Shown piece by piece: positions 35,790 to 47,756 of a stretch of 64,000 nt of DNA. The DNA lies in the NCBI GenBank assembly GCA_025603075.1, contig MU626272.1, forward strand, positions 1 through 64,000, read 5' to 3'. Position 1 is the stretch's first letter. The number at the start of each line of letters is the position of its first letter. The stretch is from Neoconidiobolus thromboides FSU 785 (taxonomy: Eukaryota; Entomophthoromycota; Entomophthoromycetes; Entomophthorales; Neoconidiobolaceae). The position numbers were made by a program, and so were the translations under genes. Under the pieces are notes generated by a model that saw nothing but the letters and a program-made list of their open reading frames with translations, was not told where the DNA came from and made no database searches.

Positions 35790-38700
35790 ATGGACGAAGA
35801 GATACGCCAATTAGAACATCTTTCACTTGTGACAAAGGTCACAACCGAGTTGAACAATCATATGGAGATAAACGATAGGAAAGTAGCAGAGTATATAATT
35901 CATATTCATGACCAATGTAAAACTTTGAAGGAGTTTAAAGAGAAACTTTCAGATTTACCACACCCTTTCCTTGAAAATTTGGATAGAATCATATTGACAA
36001 TGAAACCAAAAGCAAGTAGTAGCAATCCATCTGTCACCGCCTCATCGACAACTGGACCTTTGACGAACGATAAAGATGGTGAAAATGATTCTGATTTTAA
36101 TTATGAACTGGATAGAAAGACTAGGATTTTTCCAGGATTAGCTGTACCTGATAAACCAATTACAGATTTAAATGCACTTCCTGACAATAAGCCTTCACTT
36201 GATTTTGAGGATGACTTTTCAGAACTTGAAAATTTAGCACAAAACTACAAAACTTCGAGTACCGAAATTAAAGAATCCGTAAAAGAAAACAGAAGAGTAG
36301 ATGAAGAAGAAAGGGGTGGCACTGATAATCAATATTTGAGAGGAAGAGATAGAGAAAGATATGATGATAGGGATAGGAGAACTAAATATGATGATCGGAA
36401 TAGAAGAGACAGATATCATGAAAGATCACGTTCCAGATCGCCACGTAACTCGCGAAAATATAATAGTAGGGATAGTAGAGCATACAAGCGTGAAGACAGA
36501 CCTATCCTTGATGAAGAACCTATCCTTAATAAAGTTTACGAAGGTATAATTACTAACATAAAGGATTTTGGGGCTTTTGTTTCTATACGAGGGATCAAAA
36601 AAAGAACAGAAGGATTGATACATGTAAGTGCAATTCAGAGCTATGGGAGAATAAACCACCCTTCAGATCTGCTTAGCCGGGATCAAAAAGTCAAAGTTAA
36701 AATAGTGTCTATTTCAGGGAATAGGATTGGATGCTCTATGAAAGATATTGACCAAACTACTGGTGCTGATCTCGCAGCCTCAACCAAAGTCAATACTGAA
36801 AATAGATATGAGTCTGTTCAGAGAAAAAGAGAAATTTTGGATTCACTCTCATCTAATAAAATGCCAGTTATTGATGATACACAGGATCGTCAAGTCGGTG
36901 TTAAACGTTTAACTTCACCAGAAAGATTCGAAATCAAGCAATTGATAGCTGCAGGCGTAATGGATCCTTCTGAGCTTCCTAACTATGACGAAGAAAACGG
37001 TGTTTTGGAAGATGCTGAAGTAGAAGAAGAAGTAGATATAGAAATTAAAGATGAAGAGCCTGCTTTTCTTAAAGGACAAACTAAGATTTCTCTTGATCTT
37101 AGTCCTATTAAAGTCATCAAAGCACCTGATGGATCCCTTAATCGTGCAGCTATGGCTGGAACTACACTAGCTAAAGAAAGAAGAGAAATTAAGCAGCAGC
37201 AGACTAATGCCGAATTAGGATCGATGGCCAAAGATGTTAACTCGGCTTGGGCTGATCCTATGGCGCAACCTAATCAAAAGATTTTTGCGCAAGATCTCAA
37301 AGGAACTGTTAATAGTTTAAAAGCAAACGAGATGTCGGAATGGAAGAAATATACGCAAGGAAAAGCTACCACTTATGGTAAAATCACTAACCTTTCGATT
37401 CAAGAACAACGTAGAAGCTTACCAGTTTTTCAATTGAGGGACAATTTAATTCAAGCTATCGAAGAGAATCAAATTCTTATTGTAGTGGGAGATACTGGGT
37501 CAGGTAAAACTACTCAAATGACGCAGTATCTCTATGAAGAAGGGTTTGGTAGAAGAGGAATCATCGGGTGTACACAACCTCGTCGTGTTGCTGCGATGTC
37601 TGTCGCAAAACGTGTTTCTGAAGAAATTGGATGTAGACTAGGTACCGAAGTAGGATATACTATTCGTTTTGAGGATTGTACTTCTCCGGAAACTTCAATA
37701 AAATACATGACTGATGGTCTATTATTAAGAGAATGTTTAATGGATCCACTTTTGAGTAATTACTCTGTTATCATCCTTGACGAAGCACATGAACGTGGTA
37801 TTAATACAGACGTTTTATTTGGTTTACTTAAAAAAGCAGCACTTAAACGCTCAGACCTTAAACTGATTATTACATCGGCCACTTTAGATGCTGAAAAGTT
37901 CTCTACTTATTTTTTTAAATGTCCTATTTTCACAATTCCGGGAAGAACATTTGATGTTGAAATTCTTTACACAAAAGAGCCGGAATCGGATTACCTTGAT
38001 GCATCTCTTGTTACTGTTATGCAAATCCATCTTTCTGAACCACCAGGCGATATCTTGCTTTTCTTAACTGGTAAAGAAGAGATTGATACAGCAGCTGAGG
38101 TTCTCTTTGAAAGATTGAAAGCTTTAGGGTCTTCAGTTCCAGAACTTATTATTCTACCAGTTTATAGTGCATTACCAAGTGAAATGCAATCCCGTATTTT
38201 TGACCCTGCACCACCTGGAAGTCGTAAAGTGGTTATTGCAACAAACATTGCAGAAACATCTATCACTATTGATGGTATTTATTATGTTGTCGACCCAGGG
38301 TTTGTTAAACAGAATGCCTATGATCCGAAGCTTGGTATGGATTCTTTAATTGTTACACCTATTTCTCAAGCTCAAGCACGCCAAAGATCAGGACGTGCTG
38401 GGAGAACTGGGCCAGGCAAGGCCTATCGCCTTTATACTGAGTCGGCATTTAGAAACGAAATGCTTCCTACTAGCGTGCCTGAAATACAACGTACAAATTT
38501 AGCTAATACTGTTTTAACTTTAAAAGCTATGGGTATAAATGATCTTCTTCATTTTGATTTTATGGATCCTCCACCAGTACAAACTTTAATTACGGCTTTA
38601 GAGCAGTTGTATGCCTTAGGGGCTTTAGATAATGAAGGCCTTTTAACTAGACTTGGTAGGAAAATGGCAGAGTTTCCATTGGAGCCACCGCTATGTAAAA

Positions 38701-39407
38701 TGCTTATCTTATCTGTTGATTTAGGGTGTAGTGAAGAGATCCTTACTATTGTTGCAATGCTAAATGTACAAACAGTATTTTATCGTCCTAAAGAAAAACA
38801 AACTCAGGCGGATTCTAAAAAAGCGAAATTTCATCAACCTGAAGGAGATCATCTTACTTTGCTAACCGTTTTTAACGCATGGATGAATCATAAACGTTCT
38901 GCACCATGGTGTGCTGAAAACTTTATACAACATCGTAGTATGAATCGAGCACTTGACGTTAAAAAGCAATTGGTTGGTATTATGGATCGTTATAAACAAG
39001 ACATTGTATCGTGTGGTAGAAACTTAAATAGGGTAAGAAGAGCAATATGTGGAGGTTTTTTTAGACATGCAGCTAAAAAAGATCCACAAGAGGGATATAA
39101 AACACTTGTAGAAGGCACCCCGGTTTACATCCATCCTAGTTCAGCATTGTTTAATAAGAATCCAGAATGGGTTATCTACCATGAATTGTTACTAACCACT
39201 AAAGAGTATATGCGAGAAGTTACAGCTATTGAACCTAAATGGTTGGTGGAAGCAGCCCCTACCTTTTTCAAGATTGCGGATGCGCACACTTTGTCTAAAC
39301 GTAAACGTCAAGAAAAGATTGAGCCATTGTTCAACAAGTATGAGAATCCTAATGAATGGCGTCTTTCTAGGATTAAAACAGCCACTAGAGCTTCTCAAAC
39401 TTTTTAG
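35790..39407 (+). CDS. prp22: Prp22/DHX8 spliceosomal DEAH helicase
   Basis: One uninterrupted exon encodes 1205 aa. A helical N-terminus ([19 protein letters not shown]) is followed by an Arg/Asp/Ser-rich RS-like stretch (about 180-240) and an S1 RNA-binding domain at about 248-320 ([18 protein letters not shown]), which is diagnostic for Prp22. The helicase core has GDTGSGKT (567-574), DEAH (664-667), SAT and [13 protein letters not shown], then winged-helix, ratchet and OB domains to the end. Prp22 releases spliced mRNA and proofreads exon ligation. It is notable that this large splicing gene has no intron although most of its neighbours have several. Confidence 0.98.
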   Translation: MDEEIRQLEHLSLVTKVTTELNNHMEINDRKVAEYIIHIHDQCKTLKEFKEKLSDLPHPFLENLDRIILTMKPKASSSNPSVTASSTTGPLTNDKDGENDSDFNYELDRKTRIFPGLAVPDKPITDLNALPDNKPSLDFEDDFSELENLAQNYKTSSTEIKESVKENRRVDEEERGGTDNQYLRGRDRERYDDRDRRTKYDDRNRRDRYHERSRSRSPRNSRKYNSRDSRAYKREDRPILDEEPILNKVYEGIITNIKDFGAFVSIRGIKKRTEGLIHVSAIQSYGRINHPSDLLSRDQKVKVKIVSISGNRIGCSMKDIDQTTGADLAASTKVNTENRYESVQRKREILDSLSSNKMPVIDDTQDRQVGVKRLTSPERFEIKQLIAAGVMDPSELPNYDEENGVLEDAEVEEEVDIEIKDEEPAFLKGQTKISLDLSPIKVIKAPDGSLNRAAMAGTTLAKERREIKQQQTNAELGSMAKDVNSAWADPMAQPNQKIFAQDLKGTVNSLKANEMSEWKKYTQGKATTYGKITNLSIQEQRRSLPVFQLRDNLIQAIEENQILIVVGDTGSGKTTQMTQYLYEEGFGRRGIIGCTQPRRVAAMSVAKRVSEEIGCRLGTEVGYTIRFEDCTSPETSIKYMTDGLLLRECLMDPLLSNYSVIILDEAHERGINTDVLFGLLKKAALKRSDLKLIITSATLDAEKFSTYFFKCPIFTIPGRTFDVEILYTKEPESDYLDASLVTVMQIHLSEPPGDILLFLTGKEEIDTAAEVLFERLKALGSSVPELIILPVYSALPSEMQSRIFDPAPPGSRKVVIATNIAETSITIDGIYYVVDPGFVKQNAYDPKLGMDSLIVTPISQAQARQRSGRAGRTGPGKAYRLYTESAFRNEMLPTSVPEIQRTNLANTVLTLKAMGINDLLHFDFMDPPPVQTLITALEQLYALGALDNEGLLTRLGRKMAEFPLEPPLCKMLILSVDLGCSEEILTIVAMLNVQTVFYRPKEKQTQADSKKAKFHQPEGDHLTLLTVFNAWMNHKRSAPWCAENFIQHRSMNRALDVKKQLVGIMDRYKQDIVSCGRNLNRVRRAICGGFFRHAAKKDPQEGYKTLVEGTPVYIHPSSALFNKNPEWVIYHELLLTTKEYMREVTAIEPKWLVEAAPTFFKIADAHTLSKRKRQEKIEPLFNKYENPNEWRLSRIKTATRASQTF

Positions 39408-39650
39408 AGGACTAGTAATTTTAAATACAGCATTTATTTTTAATAAAGATAAGTTATAAATCCAATTTTAATCCTTTAATAAATATTTTATGATCAAAAA
39501 ATAAATTTGAAAAAGAAATAGAAATGCATTAATTTTAATTTAAAGTTTATAAACTTACGAATCTAGAACTACAGGAAAAGCAGCTAAAGTGAGGGGCAGA
39601 GTAATAAACATAAAAGGAAAAGGGACAGAATCAAATACAATATCTAAACT

Positions 39651-41142
39651 TTAATTTCTACTTTTTTTTCTCCCACATAATCGAGCAACTAGTCTGATAA
39701 AATTTATCTTAGCTTCTTCTTTACTCATTTCTATTTATTCTAAATTAAATAAAAGCTATTAAAATGTAATGTAATTTTACCTCTCAGATTATACCATTCT
39801 CCCCATTTTTCTAATGCACAGTAGTCTAGCTCATTTGGCGTTCCTACAAAATAAGTAAATTCAAGTCTGAGGATAAAAATAAATAGCAAACTCACTTGTT
39901 GTATTTTGACCAATGGTAGCTTGTTGGTAGTAGGCATACATTTCAACTACTGCTCTATCATCATTTGTTATTAATCGTTTACGTGCTTCAATAGCTGCCA
40001 TAAAATCACCCTATTATTACAATTTAAAAAGAAAATAAATTTGTAAATCATTTTTTACTTACTTCCAAATCTCTGGTAGGTATATCATTTGAGCTAGGTA
40101 TTCTTGTTAGCTTAATTCCTCCATTTTGTATATTGTTTGTTTTATTCTCTTTATCCAATCCTAAAGTACTCATAGACCTAAGTGGAATTTTACTCTGAGA
40201 ATTGGATGTACTTAAAGACTTCATCCGTACTAATTTTGGGGCTTTGTTTTGATAAATGTTTTTACTACCACCTAGTTGGTTTAAATTAATATTCATATTC
40301 ATTTCATTTTTATTCACTAAATTGCTTTTTAAGTACATTCTTTCTTTTTGATCATTTTCTTCCAAGTTATTGTTATCTATACCCCTTTTTACAGCCCTTT
40401 TATCTGAATTAAACACATTGTTTTCTTTTTTTTCACTAGATTCAATCTCAACTTGCTCCTTTTTTTCGCTTAATGTAGCTTCGATTTCACCGTTTTTATC
40501 GTTTGATTCAATTTCAGTTTGTGTTTTTTTATAAATTTGTGGCGATTCATCTTTATCATTTAGCAATTTACTTCCATTTGAATTAGTACCTTGATCATTC
40601 ACATGCTCTATTTTTAGACTAGATGCCTCCCTAAGATCTAAAGTTTCGGCATTATCAACTTCATCTTCTTTTGGGTGACTTCCATTTATACTTAGACCTT
40701 GGCCCAAATCTGTTTGATGAGCTTCTTCTGTAATATCTTTCATTTTGTCTTCTTTTATCTGATTCTCACTAGTATTTAAATCTTGATTCAAGTTATCTTT
40801 TGGTCTTTGCTCTGTAGAATTAGCTTCGTTGTCCTCTTCCACTTGACTTGTTTTTATATTTGAGTCTTGAATTGACTCCTTTTGTGGACTTTTTTCTGTA
40901 TCAGTACTATTCTTCTCTGCTTCTGTTTGCTTTTTAGTTATAGTTTGTCCTTGATTTAGATTATTTTGTACATTTTGGTCTGTACTCATACTTTGGAATG
41001 CAGCATCCCGACTCAAACCCCTTTCATATTTTTTGTCATTGGTTATTATGGGTGTGTTTTCCTATTATTTTCTGCTTTAATCCTTGTTTAGTCAGTTCTA
41101 AGTTTACCTTACCTTTTTATCCATTGAATTCGTAATCTCCAT
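39651..41142 (-). CDS. Acyl-CoA-binding-domain protein with long disordered N-terminus
   Basis: Five minus-strand exons (41142-41113, 41061-40063, 40010-39896, 39843-39781, 39730-39651) join to 428 aa. Residues 1 to about 340 are low complexity, rich in Glu, Lys, Asn, Ser and Gln (for example SEKKEQVEIESSEKKE). The last 90 residues are an acyl-CoA-binding domain: DFMAAIEARKRL, YAYYQQATIGQN, LEKWGEWYNLRE and MSKEEAKINFIRLVARL. Such domains bind long-chain acyl-CoA esters in the cytosol or at membranes. The usual order is reversed here, with the domain at the very C-terminus. The 3' end is uncertain: beyond the stop lie a hydrophobic frame and a GTAAGT donor, so an alternative tail is possible. 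Confidence 0.8.
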
Positions 41143-41378
41143 AGCTTAAAAAAGTTATTTTTTTTACTTTCAAATTATATTAGAAAGTGAGTGAGTTCTA
41201 AATAATCTGAAAACCTAAACTTGAATGCTTAAAATAAGTCACTCTTAAATAAAAAATTATCAAGGATTTATAACATTTAAAAGGAACATGACAATAAAAT
41301 ACACACTATAAATCAAAACATATTGATACGTTATAATGTTTTATTAGTTTCGAATACTCCTTTCTATACTAAAAAATA

Positions 41379-42411
41379 TCATTTGAAATAAGTTTCAACA
41401 TTATTTTGTTTCATCCAGTCTAAGGTATCGTTTTTTATAATCTCAAGTTTTTGTTGCAGTATTTTTGTTATATAAGATCGAGCAGCATCCTCACCACCAG
41501 CTTTATTGAGTTTCATAAACTTCAAATCATCTTTCAGCAACTTATTAACATATATTGGGTCCCCGACAGTCACGACCAAGCTTTTAAATGGCCTTGGAAG
41601 TTTTATTTCATTTAATGGCAAGATACCAACCATTCCTAAATATAAATTAGGTTAAACACAACTATACTTGAAATGCAAATTACCAGAGTGATAAATTGGT
41701 AGTATAATTAACTCCTTTTTTGTTTCTTGGACCAAACGTCCAATGCCCCACTTAAACCCTAAAAGCTCTTTACCTTGATTCACTTTCCCTTCTGGATAAA
41801 TATTAACCCATTTACCATCATTCAGCAGCTTTATTGACGCTTCAATCGCTGGCTGATAAATGCTAATAAAATTAAAGTTATTTTATGAAAAATCCAATAA
41901 TAAATTTATACCCATCTCCTCTAACTGTAGGAATAATCTGTCCAGCTTCAAAAAACGTGTTGTAAACAGGGTTTTTAAAAATGATTTCTCTAGCAGCTAA
42001 AGACCAGCGCATTAAATTTGGATTTAACAAAATACGCTGAGGTAAGCAACCCCAAAGTAAAGGATCATCCAAAGTTGATGCATGGTTTTGGTATGTTATT
42101 AAAGCTTGGTCTTTTGTTCTACCTTCGATAAAGTGAAGTAAAGTTTCATAATTTCTTATATGTATCTTTTTGCTTAAAAAGTTTAAGTAAAATTTACTAA
42201 GGTTGCCTACGAGACCACTGGCTAATTGTCTTAATAGATATGGACTTTGCAAATTAATTTTATGTGGGGTAGGCTGAGCATGTTTATATTTATAAAAACT
42301 AGGAGCCCCAATTTCAAATATATCTACCAATTTTTTGGCTTTAGTTGTATTTTCTCTAATTAGTTCTAAACTATAACTTCTAGTTTGTTGTATACATCTT
42401 CGTATTATCAT
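41379..42411 (-). CDS. taz1: Tafazzin-like cardiolipin transacylase
   Basis: Three minus-strand exons (42411-41912, 41862-41684, 41635-41379) give 311 aa. The PlsC acyltransferase motif NHASTLDDPLLWG has the His-x4-Asp catalytic pair; the second block is NIYPEGKVNQ, and GDPIYVNKLL follows later. Tafazzin remodels cardiolipin acyl chains at mitochondrial membranes. The extreme N-terminus (MIIRRCIQQTRSYS) is Arg/Ser-rich and could aid mitochondrial delivery. Human tafazzin is 292 aa and yeast Taz1 381, so the length fits. Introns are 48-49 nt. Confidence 0.92.
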
Positions 42412-42920
42412 TCTGGTTTAAAAAATCATACTTTATAACTGAGTTTATCAATTTTTATTTCTTCGAAAAATCAACCAACCATTATGAATAAATTTTACAT
42501 ATGGATTTATTGCTTTAATTTAAATTATGATAAAATTTTGCATCAAATCAGAATTTAGATTAAAGCAAAATGACCAGTTGGAAACATCTTTTTAAATTCC
42601 ATCAACATTTTTTCCACTTAACAACAGTAAAAAAATGTAAAAGCAATTGAAACCTGAAAGATACCTCCTACACCCATTTGTATGTTGAATTAATAATCTA
42701 AAAAGAAATTTAGTATACTAAGGCTGTTTTCGAAGCAATAACTATTAGGCTATTATTAGAACAGGTTGAGCTGTCGAATAGTATAGGCAGGATAATATAA
42801 CATGAAGCTTTTTATAGTGAATAGACACATTAATAAAAATTACTAAAAACTACAAGAAGCAGATCATAAAAAATTTCAACACATTTATTCGATAAAATAA
42901 TATTGAGAGCTTACAGTCTA
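42412..42920. other. Intergenic, C2 gene to tafazzin
   Basis: About 500 bp with no open frame of note and no repeat copy. It holds the tafazzin promoter and the 3' end of the upstream C2 gene. Confidence 0.55.
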
Positions 42921-43286
42921 TTAACGACTAAATTGTAATTGTAAAAGAATTTCACCGCTATTTTTGGCCCCCATTGAGATTGGATACCAGTTTTCAACGT
43001 AGCCAAGATTCATAACGCCTAAAGCTGGGATCTTAATAGAGCCGATCAAATCATCTTTGATTCTATCGTAGTCCCAAACATCAACATGGATCTCATCATT
43101 TTGGCTGAATTGAAAGTTAAAAGTTTCGTTCCAACGAGCATTCTTTCCAGCATTAGCAATAGTCTTGGTTCTTTCTTTTTTACCTCCTACTTTAATGATG
43201 GTATAAGCATCGTTCTTTCCAAATAAACCATCACGGTTTGCTAATCCACGGGCTTCTACTACAGTGACTCGAAGGTTTCCTGACAT
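42921..43286 (-). CDS. Single C2-domain protein A
   Basis: An intronless gene of 121 aa that is one C2 domain and little else. LRVTVVEARGLANRDGLFG, KNDAYTIIKVG, WNETFNFQF and VDVWDYDRIKDDLIG carry the Asp residues of the calcium-binding loops, so Ca2+-dependent phospholipid binding is likely. I start at the ATG just before the first strand (MSGNLRV); an earlier in-frame ATG at 43307 would add seven hydrophobic residues. It lies next to a paralogue in the same orientation. Confidence 0.88.
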   Translation of the reverse strand: MSGNLRVTVVEARGLANRDGLFGKNDAYTIIKVGGKKERTKTIANAGKNARWNETFNFQFSQNDEIHVDVWDYDRIKDDLIGSIKIPALGVMNLGYVENWYPISMGAKNSGEILLQLQFSR

Positions 43287-43490
43287 ATTTAAAAAAATAA
43301 AGATCAACCACTAATTTTTCAATTTTATAGTACGTCACATTGTGGCTTAGCCAATCATGTTAAACTACTTTCAAACTTTAAGCCTTAATATCAAAAGGTA
43401 GAAATTAAAAAAAATTCATTAAATCAATACAAATTTATTAAATTTGTCTCTCAATAACATAAACTAATTGGTTTATTAGTGTAAGAATTG

Positions 43491-43853
43491 CTAATGGGCT
43501 TTAAGATGTAAAAGGACTTCTCCACTATTTTTTGAACCTAAAGAAATCGTATACCAATTTTCAATCTGACCTATATGAAAAATACCTAAAACAGGAATCT
43601 GAATAGATCCAATTAAATCATCCTTGATCGTATCATGATCCTTAACTTGAACATCAATCTCATCGTTCTCATTAGCTTCGAATTGAAGTACTTCATTCCA
43701 AGTAGCATTTCCTCCTGCATTTTTTAAAACTTTTGTACGTTGCTCTTTGCCTCCTATTTTGATGCTAATATAGGCGTCATTCTTTCCAAATAAACCATCT
43801 TGGTTAGTAAGATTACGTGCTTCTTTTATGGTTATTTGAATTCTTTTGTACAT
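43491..43853 (-). CDS. Single C2-domain protein B (tandem paralogue)
   Basis: An intronless gene of 120 aa, clearly a tandem duplicate of the neighbouring C2 gene: both share DGLFGKNDAY, a GG-Lys/Arg-T loop, IKDDLIGSI and a GSKNSGE or GAKNSGE end. Ca2+-loop aspartates are retained (NQDGLFG, VKDHDTIKDD). I start at MYKRIQI; an upstream in-frame ATG (43892) would add a hydrophobic 13-residue leader (MKKYSWLYFLIFN), which might be a membrane signal rather than leader sequence. The 204-bp gap separates two independent genes. Confidence 0.88.
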   Translation of the reverse strand: MYKRIQITIKEARNLTNQDGLFGKNDAYISIKIGGKEQRTKVLKNAGGNATWNEVLQFEANENDEIDVQVKDHDTIKDDLIGSIQIPVLGIFHIGQIENWYTISLGSKNSGEVLLHLKAH

Positions 43854-44016
43854 GTTAAATATAAGAAAATAGAGCCAACTATATTTTTTCATGGTTGATA
43901 GAATGATTCCTATGCGGAATATTATTTAAGCCTTTTGGTTTTGATTTGCTATAACTCAATGTAACTTTATTGATTGATGATGTAACAGTACTAAAAAAGT
44001 CAGTTATCCTTGAAGT

Positions 44017-44129
44017 ATATAGGGATGTATTTTTATTTAAGAATTTTACTAATAATCTTTCAATTTAAATAGCACTTAAAAAATGGAAAAATACATCCCC
44101 AAGTAATGAAATCAAAAAACACCCCCATA
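44017..44129 (+). repeat. MITE-like element, copy 6 (with internal insert)
   Basis: Plus orientation, TATAGGGATGTATTTT to AACACCCCCATA. It is longer than its sisters because the 11-bp string ATACATCCCCA, itself a terminal-repeat sequence, interrupts the GGAAAAAGTAATGAAA block. Confidence 0.85.
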
Positions 44130-44259
44130 TCCTGTTATAGCATGCATATTAAAATTTCATATACTTTGAAAAGTTTATAAATAAAAGAAAACAGAAAGTC
44201 TTTAAGAATTTTAATACTGTTGTCTTGTAATGAATAGTTTATTTTATAGTCTGAAATAA

Positions 44260-46314
44260 TTAAAAGTCATGTTCAAATGGATTGGTCATATTAAGCCATT
44301 TGGCAGTCCAGTCAACAGCTTCTAATTGCCATCTAAGATTATTAGCAGGTTTCATAAGCCAGTGATTTTCATCTGGGAAATTTAATAAACGAGCTGGAAC
44401 TTTTCTACGTAAAAGAGCAGAAAAAGTAGAATAAGTTTCAGTATTTGGTACACGATAATCCCTATCACCAACACTAAGTAACATAGGGGTCTTCCAATTT
44501 TGAATATAGTTAGAAGGAGATTGTCTTTTGGCTGATGCAAAGGCTCTTGGATCCCACATATCACCACCATATTCAACAGTAGTGAAATGAAGGAAATCAG
44601 TGCTGTGATAGATACTAGTGAGATCAAAAGGGCCAGAATGAGAGATAAGGGCCTTAAAGCGATTAGTTTTGCCATTGAAGTAGTTTACTAAATAACCACC
44701 ATAAGAACCACCCCAGGCAGCCATTTTACCACTATCTAAAAACTTATATTTATCAAGTGCATAATCTAAGCCTTTTATATGATCTTCTAAAGGAAGATCC
44801 CCCCAATTCCCATTGACAGATTTAGTAAACTTATTACCAAAGCCTATACTTCCATGGAAGTTGATACCAATGATCGCATAACCAGAAGATGCTAAAATTT
44901 GAGGATTCCAAGAGTAGCTCCAATCATCAAAGAAACTTGGCTCAGGACCACCATGGACAAAGACTACAACAGGATATTTTTTAGCTGGGTTAAAATTAGA
45001 AGGTTTAATTAAAAATCCTTGAACTTTATCATTTAAAGCACCGTCAAAATAGAACGACTCATATTCATTTAATCCAAACTGTTCAAGGTATTTAACATTA
45101 AAATCAGTAAGTAATTTTAAATCAGTACCATCTCTTTTTACAGAGTAAATTTCAGCTGATTTTGTTCTAGTGTGTTTGGTAATCAAAAGTGTATTATTAA
45201 CTTGAGCTATAAGATTACAATTACCAGTTTTAGTAATTGCAGTTGGTTTTGAAGTCTCAATATTAAATTCGAAAAGTTTATAGTATCCATCATCAGCTAC
45301 ATTAAGGAATATAGATTTACTATCATCTGAGAAGAAAAACTCAGTAATAGAAATTTCCCAACTTTGATTAATCACTTTTCTAGTCTTAGTTTTAAGATCA
45401 TAAACAGTAATCAAATTATCACCATAAAGATTTGTATCACTATCTACATAAACCCAAACTAAATACCTACCATTTGGTGAAAACTTTGGTGCAAAATTAG
45501 CTCCAATTCCTTTAGAAATCAATTCTGGGGTTGGATTTCCACTAGTTGGTACAAGGTAAAGCTCAGTAGTAGATTTTACTGCTTGATATGGTGTATCAGG
45601 ACGAGTTACAAAAGCAACATATTTACCATCGGAAGAAAGATGATATGCAGACAATTCATTGAATGGTCTTAATGGAGATTCAAAATTGGGAGTATTTACA
45701 AATAAATTTTTAGCTTCATTAGTGGCTTTGTCTAAGCTAAAATCAGCAACATGAATATGTTGATGGACATAGTCATACCATTGATCCCAAAAGCGGAAAT
45801 AACTTCTTTCATAAGATCTAACAGTACTAAAACTTTTTTTGATATCTTTTACTGAAACACCAGTTGTAAATATAAGTTTTCTATTAGCTGTATCAATCTT
45901 TGGTCCGTTAAGTTGAGTGTAATTAAAATTAGTATGTTGAATAAGAGAAGAAGATCCAGCGTTTAGATCAAGAGACCAAATATTTGGTTTACCAGAACGA
46001 GAGGATAAAAAAGCAATACGATCTTTTTGAATGAAAGAAAGAGGTGAAAAATCAGTAGAAGTAAGTGGGGTGATATCAGTTGATTTTCCAGTAGCAACAT
46101 CTAATACATGATATTTAATAGTCCTTGCATCTGTTTTTGGATCATAAGTTGAAAGAGAGTATACTACTTTATCACCTTCTTTAGTAGCAACATAAGATCC
46201 AGGACGAGGCATGCTATTTAAGTCAACAGGACCAAACGGTTTAGACTGTGCTAAAACATTTAAACTATTAAATAATGTAATGGCCACCAAAGTAAAGAGC
46301 GATTTGAAATGCAT
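44260..46314 (-). CDS. Secreted S9-family peptidase, DPP-V/acylaminoacyl-peptidase-like
   Basis: A single exon encodes 684 aa from the preferred start at 46314. Residues 1 to about 23 form a signal peptide (MHFKSLFTLVAITLFNSL, then VLAQ as cleavage region); an in-frame ATG at 46347 would add 11 hydrophobic residues in front. A beta-propeller region follows, with repeated SSDGKYVAFV- and SPNGRYLVWV-like blades. The catalytic domain has GGSYGGY (Ser537), GDRDYRVP (Asp619) and ENHW (His651). Homologues are secreted prolyl oligopeptidase-fold dipeptidyl peptidases (fungal DPP-V) that trim N-terminal dipeptides from extracellular protein digests. Substrate preference is inferred from the family, not read from the sequence. 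Confidence 0.93.
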   Translation of the reverse strand: MHFKSLFTLVAITLFNSLNVLAQSKPFGPVDLNSMPRPGSYVATKEGDKVVYSLSTYDPKTDARTIKYHVLDVATGKSTDITPLTSTDFSPLSFIQKDRIAFLSSRSGKPNIWSLDLNAGSSSLIQHTNFNYTQLNGPKIDTANRKLIFTTGVSVKDIKKSFSTVRSYERSYFRFWDQWYDYVHQHIHVADFSLDKATNEAKNLFVNTPNFESPLRPFNELSAYHLSSDGKYVAFVTRPDTPYQAVKSTTELYLVPTSGNPTPELISKGIGANFAPKFSPNGRYLVWVYVDSDTNLYGDNLITVYDLKTKTRKVINQSWEISITEFFFSDDSKSIFLNVADDGYYKLFEFNIETSKPTAITKTGNCNLIAQVNNTLLITKHTRTKSAEIYSVKRDGTDLKLLTDFNVKYLEQFGLNEYESFYFDGALNDKVQGFLIKPSNFNPAKKYPVVVFVHGGPEPSFFDDWSYSWNPQILASSGYAIIGINFHGSIGFGNKFTKSVNGNWGDLPLEDHIKGLDYALDKYKFLDSGKMAAWGGSYGGYLVNYFNGKTNRFKALISHSGPFDLTSIYHSTDFLHFTTVEYGGDMWDPRAFASAKRQSPSNYIQNWKTPMLLSVGDRDYRVPNTETYSTFSALLRRKVPARLLNFPDENHWLMKPANNLRWQLEAVDWTAKWLNMTNPFEHDF

Positions 46315-46612
46315 ATCGAAATAAACAATAAAGGAAACTATGACCAAGATTTATCCTGATTAAAGTAATAAGCTATATGAACTTACTTTGCACTTTATCT
46401 AATCTGAGTTGATTCTATTTATACTTTTCTCAAATCCTCTCTAGGCGTATGGAATAGGAAAAATATAATACAAAATAAACTAGAGTCGTCATTATAATAA
46501 AGTAATTTGTTAACATATTAAGAATATCTGTTCCTTTGTTCTTAGTACTCATCCATATTCTTTTGTTTTAAAATCACTAACGAATAAAATAATTTAGTGT
46601 TCTAATGAGGAT

Positions 46613-46700
46613 GTTTTTTTAGCTTTATCACTTTTTCCGTCTTTTAAGCACCATTTGAGTAGAATGAGTGTTAATAAAATTCTTAAATAATCATCATACA
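46613..46700 (-). repeat. MITE-like element, copy 7
   Basis: Minus orientation. Left end ATGAGGATGTTTTTTTAGC is good; the other end (ATAATCATCATACA) is decayed. Contains TAAGCACCATTTGAGT. Confidence 0.75.
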
Positions 46701-47422
46701 GAGCATATTAAATGTTGATAAAAGATTAATTAGAAGAGTATTAACAAATTAAAGTTTTGACTTAATTTCCAAAAACAACCCAATCCTGATTTTACTTAAT
46801 TATTAATTCAAATCTATATTATTTAATGAATATTATTCTATTATTATTATTAATATTAAAAAATTATGATTTCTATTTTAATTTTTATATTAGCCACATG
46901 CCATAGTATCATAATAAAACTTATTCATTATTATTAGTAAATAAACAATAGCTAATAGGAAATTTTAAATACTATCTTTATATCAAGTGTTGAGCAATAA
47001 ATGCGAACTTATTAGCCTAAGTTATATAAACATTGCTAGAAGATACTAAAGGAAGATATATAAAATATGATTTGTAACGTACATTATATAATACACTAAT
47101 ATTTGCTGTTCTATACTCTGTTCAATTTTCACATAAGTAATGTAAAATACTATAGTCAAATTGTTAACAAAAATATACTTTCCCGCATATGATTTTTGAT
47201 TTATTTATTTTATTTTTTAAATGAGCAAAATAATTTTATAAAGAATAAATGTTATTGATTTATTATAAATAAATAGTTAACACTTATTCATAAAGGAAAT
47301 TTCATTCTTGTATAAAATAGATAACAATAAGGTGGTAAATATCTAGCAAAGGAAATTACAGGTTGTTTTGTTAAAAAGAACAAAAATTAAGACTTAGTTT
47401 ATAAAGGTTGCAAGGTTGATTA

Positions 47423-47527
47423 TATGGGAGTGTTTTTTTTAACTTCATTATTTTTTCCATTTTTTAAGTGCTATTTAAGTGGAAAGTTTGTTAGTAAAAT
47501 TCTTAAATACAAAAATACATCCCCATA
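47423..47527 (-). repeat. MITE-like element, copy 8
   Basis: Minus orientation, TATGGGAGTGTTTTTTT to AATACATCCCCATA, with near-complete terminal repeats and the family core TAAGTGCTATTTAAGTGGAA. Confidence 0.9.
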
Positions 47528-47756
47528 TTATCCCTTCCTCTGGTTGGTTTTTAATTTATTACTATTCTTATAGCTGGATATATAGAACTTTTAATGTTCT
47601 TCAAGGGGACTTCATGGCCTTATATAGTCCATTTATTAATAAAATCTTTCAAATAGCTTTGATTTTTAATCAACTTTCTTAAAGCAGCAATACTGTTAAC
47701 GACTTAACAATATTATTACATGAGCGCGATTTCTATGATGAAGTTATTTTCTAATA

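Noticed and set aside
39651-39730. 18-nt GTAG...TTTAG intron to extend the acyl-CoA-binding gene
   Set aside because: Too short to be spliced by the spliceosome; kept only as a note on an uncertain 3' end.
47479-47682. 67-codon frame
   Set aside because: Starts inside MITE copy 8; peptide looks like repeat translation.
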